Of a stretch of DNA of 64,000 nucleotides, positions 23,679-31,260 are shown piece after piece. How positions within the stretch are numbered: position 1 is the first letter of the stretch; every line of letters starts with the position of its first letter. The position numbers were made by a program, and so were the translations under genes. Below the pieces are notes generated by a model. It saw nothing but the letters and a program-made list of their open reading frames with translations. It made no database searches and was not told where the DNA came from. The stretch comes from DATJPR01 sp963752915 (lineage in GTDB: Bacteria > Bacteroidota > Ignavibacteria > UBA10030 > UBA6906), in the NCBI GenBank assembly GCA_963752915.1, contig CAVVZZ010000013.1, positions 682,001-746,000 on the forward strand, read 5' to 3'.

Positions 23679-24746
23679 ATGATGAGAACCGTCCATTACC
23701 TATTGATCATAATGTCTCTTTACGGTTGTTCTGCGAGTCAGCACACACCAGCGTATGATAATCCATTGACAATCGTCTCTTCAAGCATCTCTGCATCAGC
23801 GGCAGACGGGGGATTTCTTATGACTACGTTCAGAGACGAGACTACACCGATGTCCGAGCAGATCTACATGGGAATCAGTGAAGACGGCAGGCACTGGGAG
23901 ACGTTGAATGGAGGCAATCCCGTGTTGGTAAGCGACGTGGGCGAAAAGGGTGTGCGCGATTCGTATCTTCTGCGGTCCCACGACAGGCGGACATTCTGGC
24001 TGATCGCAACCGATCTGTGCGTTCATTCGAATCGAGATTGGACACGAAACATGCATGCGGGCAGCCAATCCATTGTCGTCTGGGAATCGAGCGATCTGGT
24101 GCATTGGACGTCACCGAGACTGGCATTGGTCGCCCCCAGCGATGCCGGTTGTGTCTGGGCTCCGGAGGCGATCTATGATGAAGAAACAGAAGATTATCTA
24201 GTGTATTGGGCTTCGACAACTGGTCGTGATAACTTTTCGAAGCAGCGGATTTGGGCGGCTCACACGAAGGATTTTCGAACCTTTGGCACGCCGTTTATCT
24301 ATGTCGACAAAACGAATCATGTCATTGATATTGATATCACCCGAGACGGGGAAAACTACTATCGTTTCATGAAGGATGACCAGAAAAAAACCGTCAGTAT
24401 GGCAACCAGCAAGAAGCTTGCGGGGCCGTGGCAGGAGATGCCGCAATTCACGGCGGGAGAGGGAAAAGAATTTGAAGGCCCGATCTGTTTTCGGCTCAAG
24501 GCGGCTGCGAACGGCCAACCGCCGGTGTGGTGTCTGCTCCTGGACAACGTTAGCGACCGAATCGGTGACGGCGCGTTCGGTTATATGCCTTTTATCAGCA
24601 GGGACCTCAGCACCGGACAATTCACGCCCGCCACAGATTTTCATTTTCCATACTCATTCCGCCACGGATCCGTGCTGCCAATCACGAGGGCGGAACTGGA
24701 TAGTTTGAGATCGGCTTATTCCAGCGCCAAGAACACAGGCCGGTAA
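23679..24746 (+). CDS. C22: lipoprotein glycoside hydrolase, family GH43-like
   Basis: 355 residues with a lipobox-like LYGC at about residue 17. Five-bladed GH43 pattern: FRDETTPMSEQIYMGISEDG, GVRDSYLLRSHDRRTFWLIA, WAPEAIYDEETEDYLVYWAS and FPYSFRHGSVLPIT. WAPEA carries the acidic residue typical of the middle catalytic position and FRHG is the conserved late motif. GH43 enzymes act on arabinan/xylan-type side chains; the substrate here is open. An enzyme of carbohydrate breakdown among mostly structural or TA cassettes. Confidence 0.85.
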   Translation: MMRTVHYLLIIMSLYGCSASQHTPAYDNPLTIVSSSISASAADGGFLMTTFRDETTPMSEQIYMGISEDGRHWETLNGGNPVLVSDVGEKGVRDSYLLRSHDRRTFWLIATDLCVHSNRDWTRNMHAGSQSIVVWESSDLVHWTSPRLALVAPSDAGCVWAPEAIYDEETEDYLVYWASTTGRDNFSKQRIWAAHTKDFRTFGTPFIYVDKTNHVIDIDITRDGENYYRFMKDDQKKTVSMATSKKLAGPWQEMPQFTAGEGKEFEGPICFRLKAAANGQPPVWCLLLDNVSDRIGDGAFGYMPFISRDLSTGQFTPATDFHFPYSFRHGSVLPITRAELDSLRSAYSSAKNTGR

Positions 24747-24861
24747 TCATGATCACGCAGCGTGCACATTATTGGAGCTAATGCAGGCTAGGACGGTACC
24801 CAAGTACAACCGTACACCACACCTTCTGCGGTCGGACATGACACTCGAGCCCTGAGCAGCG

Positions 24862-25097
24862 CCCTAATAAGCGGCTGGAGCTGACGGAAGGTCCCTCCAC
24901 AAAAGTGGCCGGCGTGAAACGAGTAGAAGAATCCAAACAACGATGAAACTGAGTTCTCAACGTACCCGGATCCAAACATCGGACCCATTTCCGCCGCAGC
25001 CCGCCAAAAAGATGGCGGGTAAACTCCGTCCGTCCCGTCCGAAGGACGGGACGAGACCTCGTTCCGACTCTGTCGGGACGGGCCACGGCCGTTAGGC
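24862..25097 (+). repeat. attC site 23
   Basis: CCCTAAT 24862-24868 (last base of the inverse core mutated) and GTTAGGC 25091-25097, 236 bp, gamma-delta hairpins, CCACGGCC before the core. Confidence 0.87.
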
Positions 25098-25127
25098 GGG
25101 CGCACAGAGCCCAAGGAGGCATTTGTC

Positions 25128-26054
25128 GTGACTCGGACACTTCACCCTTATCTGATTGCGATTCTTGGAGTCGTACAGACACCAGTGTGGAGCCAGCCAT
25201 CCTCACCGGATTTCTTCCCTTTGGCTATCGGGAACTCCTGGACATATGACTACAGTGTCATTGACAATCAACAAGCAGGAGACGCATACATAACTGAATC
25301 GGGATCCGCGATATACACTGTCCTGTCCAATGCCGTGTCAACCGATTCTACTGTCTGGCATCTTCGCGAAGTTCGCGATGTCCTGCATTCGTACGCCTTC
25401 TTGTTTGATCATAGCCGCGACACTGTGTTTGTTCTCAAGGACTCAATCGACTTTGACTTCATCGAATATTGCGCAGGGAACCATCGACTTCTGCGGAATG
25501 ACCCGATTTCCTCTTGTTGGACATCGGTTTTTCCGCTGACCGGCGACTTTTCGGATTCTTCAAAGTTCTTCCGGTTTCAGCCTACAGCAACCCAGGACAC
25601 TTTCTCCCTGCTTGCACTAGCTCCAGCGACGAATCCCTACAGTGTGTTGCGGGTAACCTTCGAACGCTCAAGTGGTATCCAGGAAATCTCATATACTCTG
25701 CAGGTTGTCGGACAGATATCGAGCACCCACCACGTGCTTAACCACGCAGCCTTGACATCGGTCGAAACGAGCTCAGGCTTGCCGCCTGCATCGAAATTTG
25801 TGTTGGGGTCAAACTACCCCAACCCTTTCAATCCCCAGACTACCATAAAGTTCTCCATGACGAGGTCAGATCATGTATCAATCGTCATCCATGATGTGCT
25901 CGGTCGTGTGGTCGAAACGCTGATTGACGGCGTTCTCAGCCCGGGCAATCACACTGTAGTCTGGAACGCCTCGGCCAGATCTTCCGGAACGTATTTCTGC
26001 GTCGTTCGTAGTGGCCGAATCACCAAGACGCTAACGCTACAGTGCATCAAATAG
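25128..26054 (+). CDS. C23: secreted protein with T9SS sorting domain (FFPLxxGNxW family)
   Basis: 308 residues from GTG 25128, with AAGGAGG 8 nt upstream. Signal peptide to about VWSQP. The mature start DFFPLAIGNSWTYDYSVID is shared with C24, C25 and C28, which are paralogues at low identity. The C-terminal T9SS domain has SNYPNPFNPQTTIKF, LGRVVETLI and GTYFCVV. The N-terminal domain resembles uncharacterised DUF-type lipoprotein domains of this phylum; function unknown. Confidence 0.82.
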   Translation: MTRTLHPYLIAILGVVQTPVWSQPSSPDFFPLAIGNSWTYDYSVIDNQQAGDAYITESGSAIYTVLSNAVSTDSTVWHLREVRDVLHSYAFLFDHSRDTVFVLKDSIDFDFIEYCAGNHRLLRNDPISSCWTSVFPLTGDFSDSSKFFRFQPTATQDTFSLLALAPATNPYSVLRVTFERSSGIQEISYTLQVVGQISSTHHVLNHAALTSVETSSGLPPASKFVLGSNYPNPFNPQTTIKFSMTRSDHVSIVIHDVLGRVVETLIDGVLSPGNHTVVWNASARSSGTYFCVVRSGRITKTLTLQCIK

Positions 26055-26058
26055 TGCG

Positions 26059-26229
26059 CCCTAACAAGCGGCCCGCCTTCACTTCGTTGCGGCGGGCCCC
26101 TCGACTCACCCGCTGAAAATCGGCGGGTTCGCTCGGGCCCCTGAGCGAGCGACACCTATGCTCATCCTTGGGGAGCGAGTCGAAGGGCTCAGTCCGTCCC
26201 GTCCTTTGGACGGGACGAGACCGTTAGGC
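26059..26229 (+). repeat. attC site 24 (epsilon-zeta type)
   Basis: CCCTAAC 26059-26065 and GTTAGGC 26223-26229, 171 bp. The conserved left 130 bp of earlier sites is gone; instead there are hairpins CCCGCC/GGCGGGCC and the longer TTCGCTCGGGCCCCTGAGCG block followed by GAGCGAGTCGAAGGGC. Confidence 0.85.
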
Positions 26230-26252
26230 CGCAACCCACGAGGAGGAGACCC

Positions 26253-27149
26253 ATGAGCATGAAGACAATCATCCTTGTTGCTATTGCCTCGTTGTGCATC
26301 CCCCAATGGGTTCTTGCTCAAGGAGGCTCGGAGCCTTCATTTTATCCACTGGCTGTCAGCGACTTCTGGCAGTATGATTCGTTTGCTTGGGGTGGAATCG
26401 GTGTTTGGGATACTACCATCCTTCAAATCCATCAGGATTCGACGTTTGACGGCCATTCATACGCGATGATTGCGGGTAGTTCATTGCGGTACAGGAACAC
26501 CTGGCAGTCTTTTGAACGTGTCGATCCCTCCGGTGATATCTATCGAGGGGACCCGGGAACACATCAGGAATCTCTGCTCTATCGATTGAGTGACACTTCG
26601 GGAAGCTGGTGGAATGACGGGAGCTCCCTGCTGCATCGGTTTGATTCCTGTGGCACGTTAAAATTGTTCGGATCTCGCCGCTCGGTCCTCTATGTTGGAG
26701 AGTATTCTAGCACGGACACTATTCTACAGAACCAGCGACTTCTGCTCGAGGGTGTAGGATACTACACAACGCATTACTTTGGAGCAGTGGACATCGATGC
26801 AGATATCCTGCACGGTGCCCGTATCGACGGACTGGTCTACGGTACGATCACGTCCGTGCAACGCAAATTGGAGTCAGCCTCGCGAACTGGATTCGAGTTG
26901 GGGCTTCCTCGTCCCAATCCCTTCAATCCTTCCACGACGTTTACATACTCCTTATCTTTACATGGTCGGGTCCAAATCTGCATTCTTGACATTTTAGGTC
27001 GTGTTGTGGATCAGATCGTAGACGAAGTCAAACGGCCCGGCACCTACACTGCAAAATGGCACGCCACAAGCGCAAGCAGTGGTCTCTATATTTGTCGAAT
27101 GACTATAGGAAACAGAATCCAGACGCAGAAGCTAGTTCTCATGAAGTAG
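26253..27149 (+). CDS. C24: secreted protein with T9SS sorting domain
   Basis: 298 residues, ATG 26253 after GAGGAGGAG. Signal peptide to about WVLAQ. N-terminal FYPLAVSDFWQYDSF corresponds to the FFPLxxGNxW motif of C23/C25. C-terminal T9SS domain with PRPNPFNPSTTFTY, LGRVVDQIV and GLYICRM; the usual F before PNP is R here. Confidence 0.82.
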   Translation: MSMKTIILVAIASLCIPQWVLAQGGSEPSFYPLAVSDFWQYDSFAWGGIGVWDTTILQIHQDSTFDGHSYAMIAGSSLRYRNTWQSFERVDPSGDIYRGDPGTHQESLLYRLSDTSGSWWNDGSSLLHRFDSCGTLKLFGSRRSVLYVGEYSSTDTILQNQRLLLEGVGYYTTHYFGAVDIDADILHGARIDGLVYGTITSVQRKLESASRTGFELGLPRPNPFNPSTTFTYSLSLHGRVQICILDILGRVVDQIVDEVKRPGTYTAKWHATSASSGLYICRMTIGNRIQTQKLVLMK

Positions 27150-27156
27150 GGTTGCG

Positions 27157-27324
27157 CCCTAACAAGCGGCCCGCCTTCACTTCGTTGCGGCGGGTTCGCT
27201 CGGGGCCCTGAGCGACACTTCTGCTCATCCTAGGGGAGCGAGTCGAAGGGCTCAGTCCGTCCCGTCCTTCGGACGTGACGAGACCTCGGCCCGACTCTGT
27301 CGGGACGGGCCGCGGCCGTTAGGC
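27157..27324 (+). repeat. attC site 25 (epsilon-zeta plus delta)
   Basis: CCCTAAC 27157-27163 and GTTAGGC 27318-27324, 168 bp. Combines the TTCGCTCGGGGCCCTGAGCG hairpin with the GTCCCGTCC/GACGTGACG delta block, a bridge between the two zones. Confidence 0.87.
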
Positions 27325-27406
27325 GGGCGGCCCAAAAAACGTCACGGGCACGAGCCATTCAATTGTTCTATTACCTTGTGTCTTCATTGGCTGCGAGGTC
27401 GACACC

Positions 27407-28372
27407 ATGACCAAACGATTCCGTTGTCAACGGATTCTCTTGCTAACAGTGGCTCTTTCATCGATGTCCCTTTGCCGCGCCGCTACGTTGTCCAGTGATT
27501 CTTTAGTGGATGTTTTTCCTCTCTCAGTTGGCAATGAGTGGACGTATCGGTATTACACTAATTCTCTATGGTGGCCTTCCGGAAATCCTGGTACCACCAC
27601 CACTGATTCGGGGCGCGTTCGTATGCTCGTGAGTGGGTGTGATGTCAGTACCGATTCCATCTCGTGGGAGTTGCAGGTTCAACGTGAATTAGCTCATCAT
27701 ATTGTGTTCTCGTATCTCGGATCTCCCGAGCACGATACCACCTATGCCATTCGCGACAGTTCCACCGTTATCTTGATCGAGAAGCTCAACGGTCAACATC
27801 AATTGTATCGGAACGATGACCCCTCTCGGATACGATTCGACGTTTTCCCGTTCACAAATAAGTACATTGACACAACAAGCATCTGGCGGTATCGGCCAGT
27901 AGATCTTGGCGACACCATTAGGATACAGTCCTGGGTGGATCATCCAAGCGACCCACCTTTCATGAGCAGGTTCACCTTCAAGAAGGGAGTCGGCCTCATT
28001 CGCAATTCCTACAACAGTGGGACTATCGACGTTTCTAATGAGAATGAGCATTACCTCCTGAATGCGACCATCGTGGGGGTGCATCCAAGTATGGCCTCAG
28101 GCCGTCCGTCAACGGTATCCTTGTCACGGAATTTCCCGAACCCATTCAATCCGTCGACCGTTGTACAGTATTTCTTGCCTGAGCGGATGCGGATTTCTCT
28201 CAAGGTATTTGATGTCCTTGGCCGCCAAGTCGCAGTTCTTGCAAACGGCTTTCAAATGGAAGGACAACACACAGTTTCTTGGGATGCCACCAATTGCTCA
28301 ACGGGTCCCTACTTCCTGCGACTCCAAACTGACCAGACTATTTTGACAAGAGAGATGCTGCTAGTCAGATAG
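27407..28372 (+). CDS. C25: secreted protein with T9SS sorting domain
   Basis: 321 residues. Signal peptide to about CRAAT. VFPLSVGNEWTYRYYTNS marks the same family as C23, with similar order of strands to about residue 220. T9SS domain: RNFPNPFNPSTVVQYF, LGRQVAVLA, GPYFLRL. The leader of about 80 bp between the core and ATG 27407 is longer than usual and shows no SD-like string close to the ATG. Confidence 0.82.
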   Translation: MTKRFRCQRILLLTVALSSMSLCRAATLSSDSLVDVFPLSVGNEWTYRYYTNSLWWPSGNPGTTTTDSGRVRMLVSGCDVSTDSISWELQVQRELAHHIVFSYLGSPEHDTTYAIRDSSTVILIEKLNGQHQLYRNDDPSRIRFDVFPFTNKYIDTTSIWRYRPVDLGDTIRIQSWVDHPSDPPFMSRFTFKKGVGLIRNSYNSGTIDVSNENEHYLLNATIVGVHPSMASGRPSTVSLSRNFPNPFNPSTVVQYFLPERMRISLKVFDVLGRQVAVLANGFQMEGQHTVSWDATNCSTGPYFLRLQTDQTILTREMLLVR

Positions 28373-28379
28373 GCCGTCC

Positions 28380-28492
28380 ACCTAACAAGCGGCCCGCCTT
28401 TACTTCGTTGCGGCGGGTTCGCTCGGGGCCATGAGCGAGCGACACTTATGCTCATCCTAGGGGAGCGAGTCGAAGGGCCGCGGCCGTTAGGC
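28380..28492 (+). repeat. attC site 26 (short, epsilon-zeta)
   Basis: ACCTAAC 28380-28386 and GTTAGGC 28486-28492, only 113 bp, a normal size for attC. CCCGCC/GGCGGG hairpin and the TTCGCTCGGGGCC...GAGTCGAAGGG block. Confidence 0.87.
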
Positions 28493-28519
28493 CGCACCCA
28501 ATGCTGTGCAGGGGTCTAT

Positions 28520-29188
28520 ATGAAACGGTTCATTCTTTCGCTCTTGGTCATGCTCTCGATCGGTTGTGAGACCGTATCAGCTCAACTTAGCGATCGTTCT
28601 CCAGCATTTGCTGCTGCCAACGTTGGAGGCTTCCTTTCGGGTGCTCCTGGATTTGAATCGTTCTACGGGTCTCGCATAGCGCTAAGCTTTGGCGCCTCCG
28701 TGGGTATTCCCGTCGCGAGGAGTGTCTACGTCCTTGTCAAAGTCGACCACTTTTCGAGATCCGATGTCCGCATTAGTGGTCTCAGCCGCTTCATTGGAAT
28801 CCCCTTGGCGACTCCGCAAATGGTGACCGGCAGCGTCGACCTTGCTCAGTGGCTGATCAACGTTGGCATTATGAAAGCGTTATATGCTTTCGACGATATC
28901 GAAATTGCGGCCGATGGAGGGTTGACCTATGCAAGATTTACAGCATTACACTCACCCCCCGCGCCCGGCTATTCTGCTCCCCCGTCTCCCGTACCCAATC
29001 ACAGTGCCGTCGGCATCTTTGCCGGTATTGTAGGCGAACACCAAATCGCCAGTTCGCGGTGGTCGATTATTGCAGAAGCCCAATACAATCAACTGTGGCC
29101 CATCACCGCTCCACACATCGCAGGCTACGGATGCGTTTTGCTCACAGCAGGGGTTCGCTTCTACCTTGAGGTTCGCTCGGGGCCCTGA
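28520..29188 (+). CDS. C26: exported barrel-like protein, C-terminus runs into an attC remnant
   Basis: 222 residues from ATG 28520; the frame left of it is attC. Signal region MKRFILSLLVMLSIGCETVSAQ (could also be a lipobox at IGC). Barrel-like strands SRIALSFGASVGIPVA, VYVLVKVDHF and CVLLTAGVRFYLEV. The last four residues (RSGP) are encoded by the truncated attC hairpin, so the original stop and inverse core were lost. Confidence 0.68.
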   Translation: MKRFILSLLVMLSIGCETVSAQLSDRSPAFAAANVGGFLSGAPGFESFYGSRIALSFGASVGIPVARSVYVLVKVDHFSRSDVRISGLSRFIGIPLATPQMVTGSVDLAQWLINVGIMKALYAFDDIEIAADGGLTYARFTALHSPPAPGYSAPPSPVPNHSAVGIFAGIVGEHQIASSRWSIIAEAQYNQLWPITAPHIAGYGCVLLTAGVRFYLEVRSGP

Positions 29189-29246
29189 GCGAGCGACACC
29201 GATGCTCATTCTTGGGGAGCGAGTCGAAGGGCCGCGGCCGTTAGGG
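29170..29246 (+). repeat. attC site 27, right half only
   Basis: Starts in the TTCGCTCGGGGCCCTGAGCG hairpin and ends with core GTTAGGG 29240-29246. No inverse core: the left part was deleted into the C26 gene. Confidence 0.8.
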
Positions 29247-29272
29247 CGCCGCACAAGAAAGAGGGCATTGTC

Positions 29273-29722
29273 GTGACTCACAAACTGACGCTCTTCTTGT
29301 CGATCACCGCGATCGTCGTCGATTGCTTGTGCTGCAAACCAGAACCTTCGGCCCCCACGGCCTCAAATCAACTGCAGATCAGGATCGATACGACGGTGTT
29401 GTCGTGGCAAGATTCTATCTGGGCCATAGGTGGTCCGGGATTCTATTACAAATACTTTACAGTACAGCATTACCGATTCGACCCCCTTTGGGGCGATTCT
29501 GTTGTGAACATGCTTCTCGATGCCAATTTGTCTCTCGTCGAATTCTGGTACCCTGCAAACGGAGGCATTTGTCGCGTTCCCTTCGTAGGCATGCTGGAAA
29601 TCTCCAGGCTCAATCACCCCGACACAACGATCTATCGCTTCGGGTATCGGCCACTCCCAAAGCCGGCGGACACCATGCACATATGCATTCGTGAGTGGCG
29701 CCACTACACAATTGTTAGGTAG
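29273..29722 (+). CDS. C27: small exported protein, possible lipoprotein
   Basis: 149 residues from GTG 29273, GAGGG 8 nt upstream. Hydrophobic N-terminus LTLFLSITAIVVDCLCC suggests export and perhaps lipid attachment at one of the cysteines, though no perfect lipobox is present. The rest (HYRFDPLWGDSVVNMLLDAN, FWYPANGGICRVPFVGML) matches nothing I recognise. Confidence 0.6.
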   Translation: MTHKLTLFLSITAIVVDCLCCKPEPSAPTASNQLQIRIDTTVLSWQDSIWAIGGPGFYYKYFTVQHYRFDPLWGDSVVNMLLDANLSLVEFWYPANGGICRVPFVGMLEISRLNHPDTTIYRFGYRPLPKPADTMHICIREWRHYTIVR

Positions 29723-29730
29723 TCAGCGGC

Positions 29731-29843
29731 GCCTATCACGTGGCCGGCCTTCACTTCGTTTCGGCGGGTTCGCTCGGGGCCCTGAGCGAGCGACACCGAT
29801 GCTCATTCTTGGGGAGCGAGTCGAAGGGCCGCGGCCGTTAGGG
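29731..29843 (+). repeat. attC site 28 (inverse core degenerate)
   Basis: Degenerate GCCTATC 29731-29737 (from GCCTAAC) and GTTAGGG 29837-29843, 113 bp, epsilon-zeta hairpins nearly identical to site 26. Confidence 0.8.
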
Positions 29844-29866
29844 CGCAATCTGTTTGGAGGCAAGCT

Positions 29867-30715
29867 ATGATCATCAAGACAGTCATCCTTCTCCTTTGCG
29901 GTAGCTGCCCTATTGCAGTCTCGCAGGGAGTCTACCCGCTGCAAATCGGGAATCAGTGGGACTACGGAGAAATCGATTTTCACACACCCGGTCGGTTACA
30001 CTATTTGTACTCTGTTCATTGTGTCGGTGACACCACAATGCCGAATGGCCTCAAGTACGCTGTCGTAGACGGCGACATTGGACCAAGGTTCATGCGTCAG
30101 TCAGGAGCTCGCGTCTCTGCGTTTCTTCTTGATCGGGATTCGCTCGTGTATGATTTCTCCCTCAATTCAGGCGACACTGTAACACTAGCGCGAAACGGAG
30201 ACTACTTCACTCTGGTAACGGTCAATGTCGGGCAAGCACAGATGTTCGGCATGACTCTGAATAGCTGGAGTTTTGTTAGGACTACCAACGCGAGCAGTGA
30301 TGGAGGTTCACGGCTAACAATTGCCGACGGTCTTGGCAGGACCTACATATTTGTTGATGGTGGCTATTCCGATTACTTGATGGGTGCGCGAATCGATGGA
30401 AAGCAATATGGGGAGTTGACACACACGGCAGGGAAATACGAACCCAATCCGAAACAATTCAGCCTAATGCCAAGTTACCCGAATCCGTTCAACCCTACGA
30501 CTACGGTCCTGTACAGAGTGCCGATTCGTGCAGAGGTGCGCATCATTTTGTATTCTTCCTTGGGCCAGGAGGTTTCCACTTTGTATCAAGGACTTCAAAG
30601 TCCTGGGGCCCACACTGCGCGGATTGATGGGACTGACCTAGCTTCAGGTGTCTACTACTTGCGATTGTTTGCCCCCGGAGTCAGTCTCTCGAGGGCCGTC
30701 GTCTTAGTTAAGTGA
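29867..30715 (+). CDS. C28: secreted protein with T9SS sorting domain
   Basis: 282 residues. Signal peptide to about AVSQ. GVYPLQIGNQWDYGEID places it in the same secreted family as C23-C25. DGLGRTYIFVDGGYSDYLMGARIDGKQYG precedes the linker (the same HGARIDGLVYG string occurs in C24). T9SS domain: PSYPNPFNPTTTVLY, LGQEVSTLY, GVYYLRL. Confidence 0.83.
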   Translation: MIIKTVILLLCGSCPIAVSQGVYPLQIGNQWDYGEIDFHTPGRLHYLYSVHCVGDTTMPNGLKYAVVDGDIGPRFMRQSGARVSAFLLDRDSLVYDFSLNSGDTVTLARNGDYFTLVTVNVGQAQMFGMTLNSWSFVRTTNASSDGGSRLTIADGLGRTYIFVDGGYSDYLMGARIDGKQYGELTHTAGKYEPNPKQFSLMPSYPNPFNPTTTVLYRVPIRAEVRIILYSSLGQEVSTLYQGLQSPGAHTARIDGTDLASGVYYLRLFAPGVSLSRAVVLVK

Positions 30716-30730
30716 ATCCCGTGGGCTGCG

Positions 30731-30750
30731 CCCTAACAAGCGGCCGCCAA
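30731..30750 (+). repeat. attC site 29, collapsed remnant
   Basis: CCCTAAC 30731-30737 followed only by AAGCGGCCGCCAACC, as if the centre and core were deleted (AAGCGGC joined to GGCCG). Confidence 0.7.
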
Positions 30751-30779
30751 CCGCATCCTCATTTTTCGGCGAGGTGAAT

Positions 30780-31166
30780 ATGAAGCTCGAATCAGCCACA
30801 ATTGGCCAGATCCTTCTCCCGGTCGACGAATTCGAGAGGGGAGTTGCCTTCTACAGAGATGTGCTCGGAGTACCGTTTCTGTTTGCCGCTCCGCCGCAAA
30901 TGGCCTTCTTCAGTGTCGGCGAAGTGCGACTTCTCGTAGGCGTGCCGCCACAGGGTCAACCGCGTTGGCGCGCGGCAACACTCTATTTCCGAGTCCAGGA
31001 TATCATGCGCGTGCATCGGGACCTTACAAACGTTGGGGTTCACTTTTCGGCTGAACCCCATGTGGTGCATAAGACTCCGACGAGTGAATTGTGGCTGGCG
31101 GAGTTCAATGATCCTGACGGAAATCAGCTCGCGCTCATGAGTGAAGTGCCAGTAACTGTTGTCTAA
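30780..31166 (+). CDS. C29: VOC/glyoxalase-family protein
   Basis: 128 residues from ATG 30780, with GAGGTG just upstream (the in-frame GTG at 30774 is part of that ribosome site). Pattern IGQILLPVDEFERGVAFYRD, VLGVPFLF, LYFRVQDIMRVHRDL and ELWLAEFNDPDGNQLALMSE, a single VOC module close to glyoxalase/bleomycin-resistance proteins with the final metal-ligand region FNDPDGN. The substrate is unknown. The TAA stop is part of the next inverse core. Confidence 0.88.
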   Translation: MKLESATIGQILLPVDEFERGVAFYRDVLGVPFLFAAPPQMAFFSVGEVRLLVGVPPQGQPRWRAATLYFRVQDIMRVHRDLTNVGVHFSAEPHVVHKTPTSELWLAEFNDPDGNQLALMSEVPVTVV

Positions 31167-31237
31167 CAAGTGGCCCGACCAAAACGCGGTCGGGTAAACC
31201 CGCCTCCACTCCGTTTCGGCGAGCCGCACCGTTAGGC
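31161..31237 (+). repeat. attC site 30 (short)
   Basis: GTCTAAC 31161-31167 and GTTAGGC 31231-31237, 77 bp. Hairpin CCCGACC/GGTCGGGTAAA followed by a CCGCC...GGCGAGC arm. Unlike other sites it fits the ordinary attC size. Confidence 0.8.
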
Positions 31238-31260
31238 GGCGCAGACAAGGAGTCGAAACT

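Noticed and set aside
397..31237. CRISPR array
   Set aside because: Repeats are about 200 bp, palindromic, and spaced by whole genes rather than by short spacers; no cas genes.
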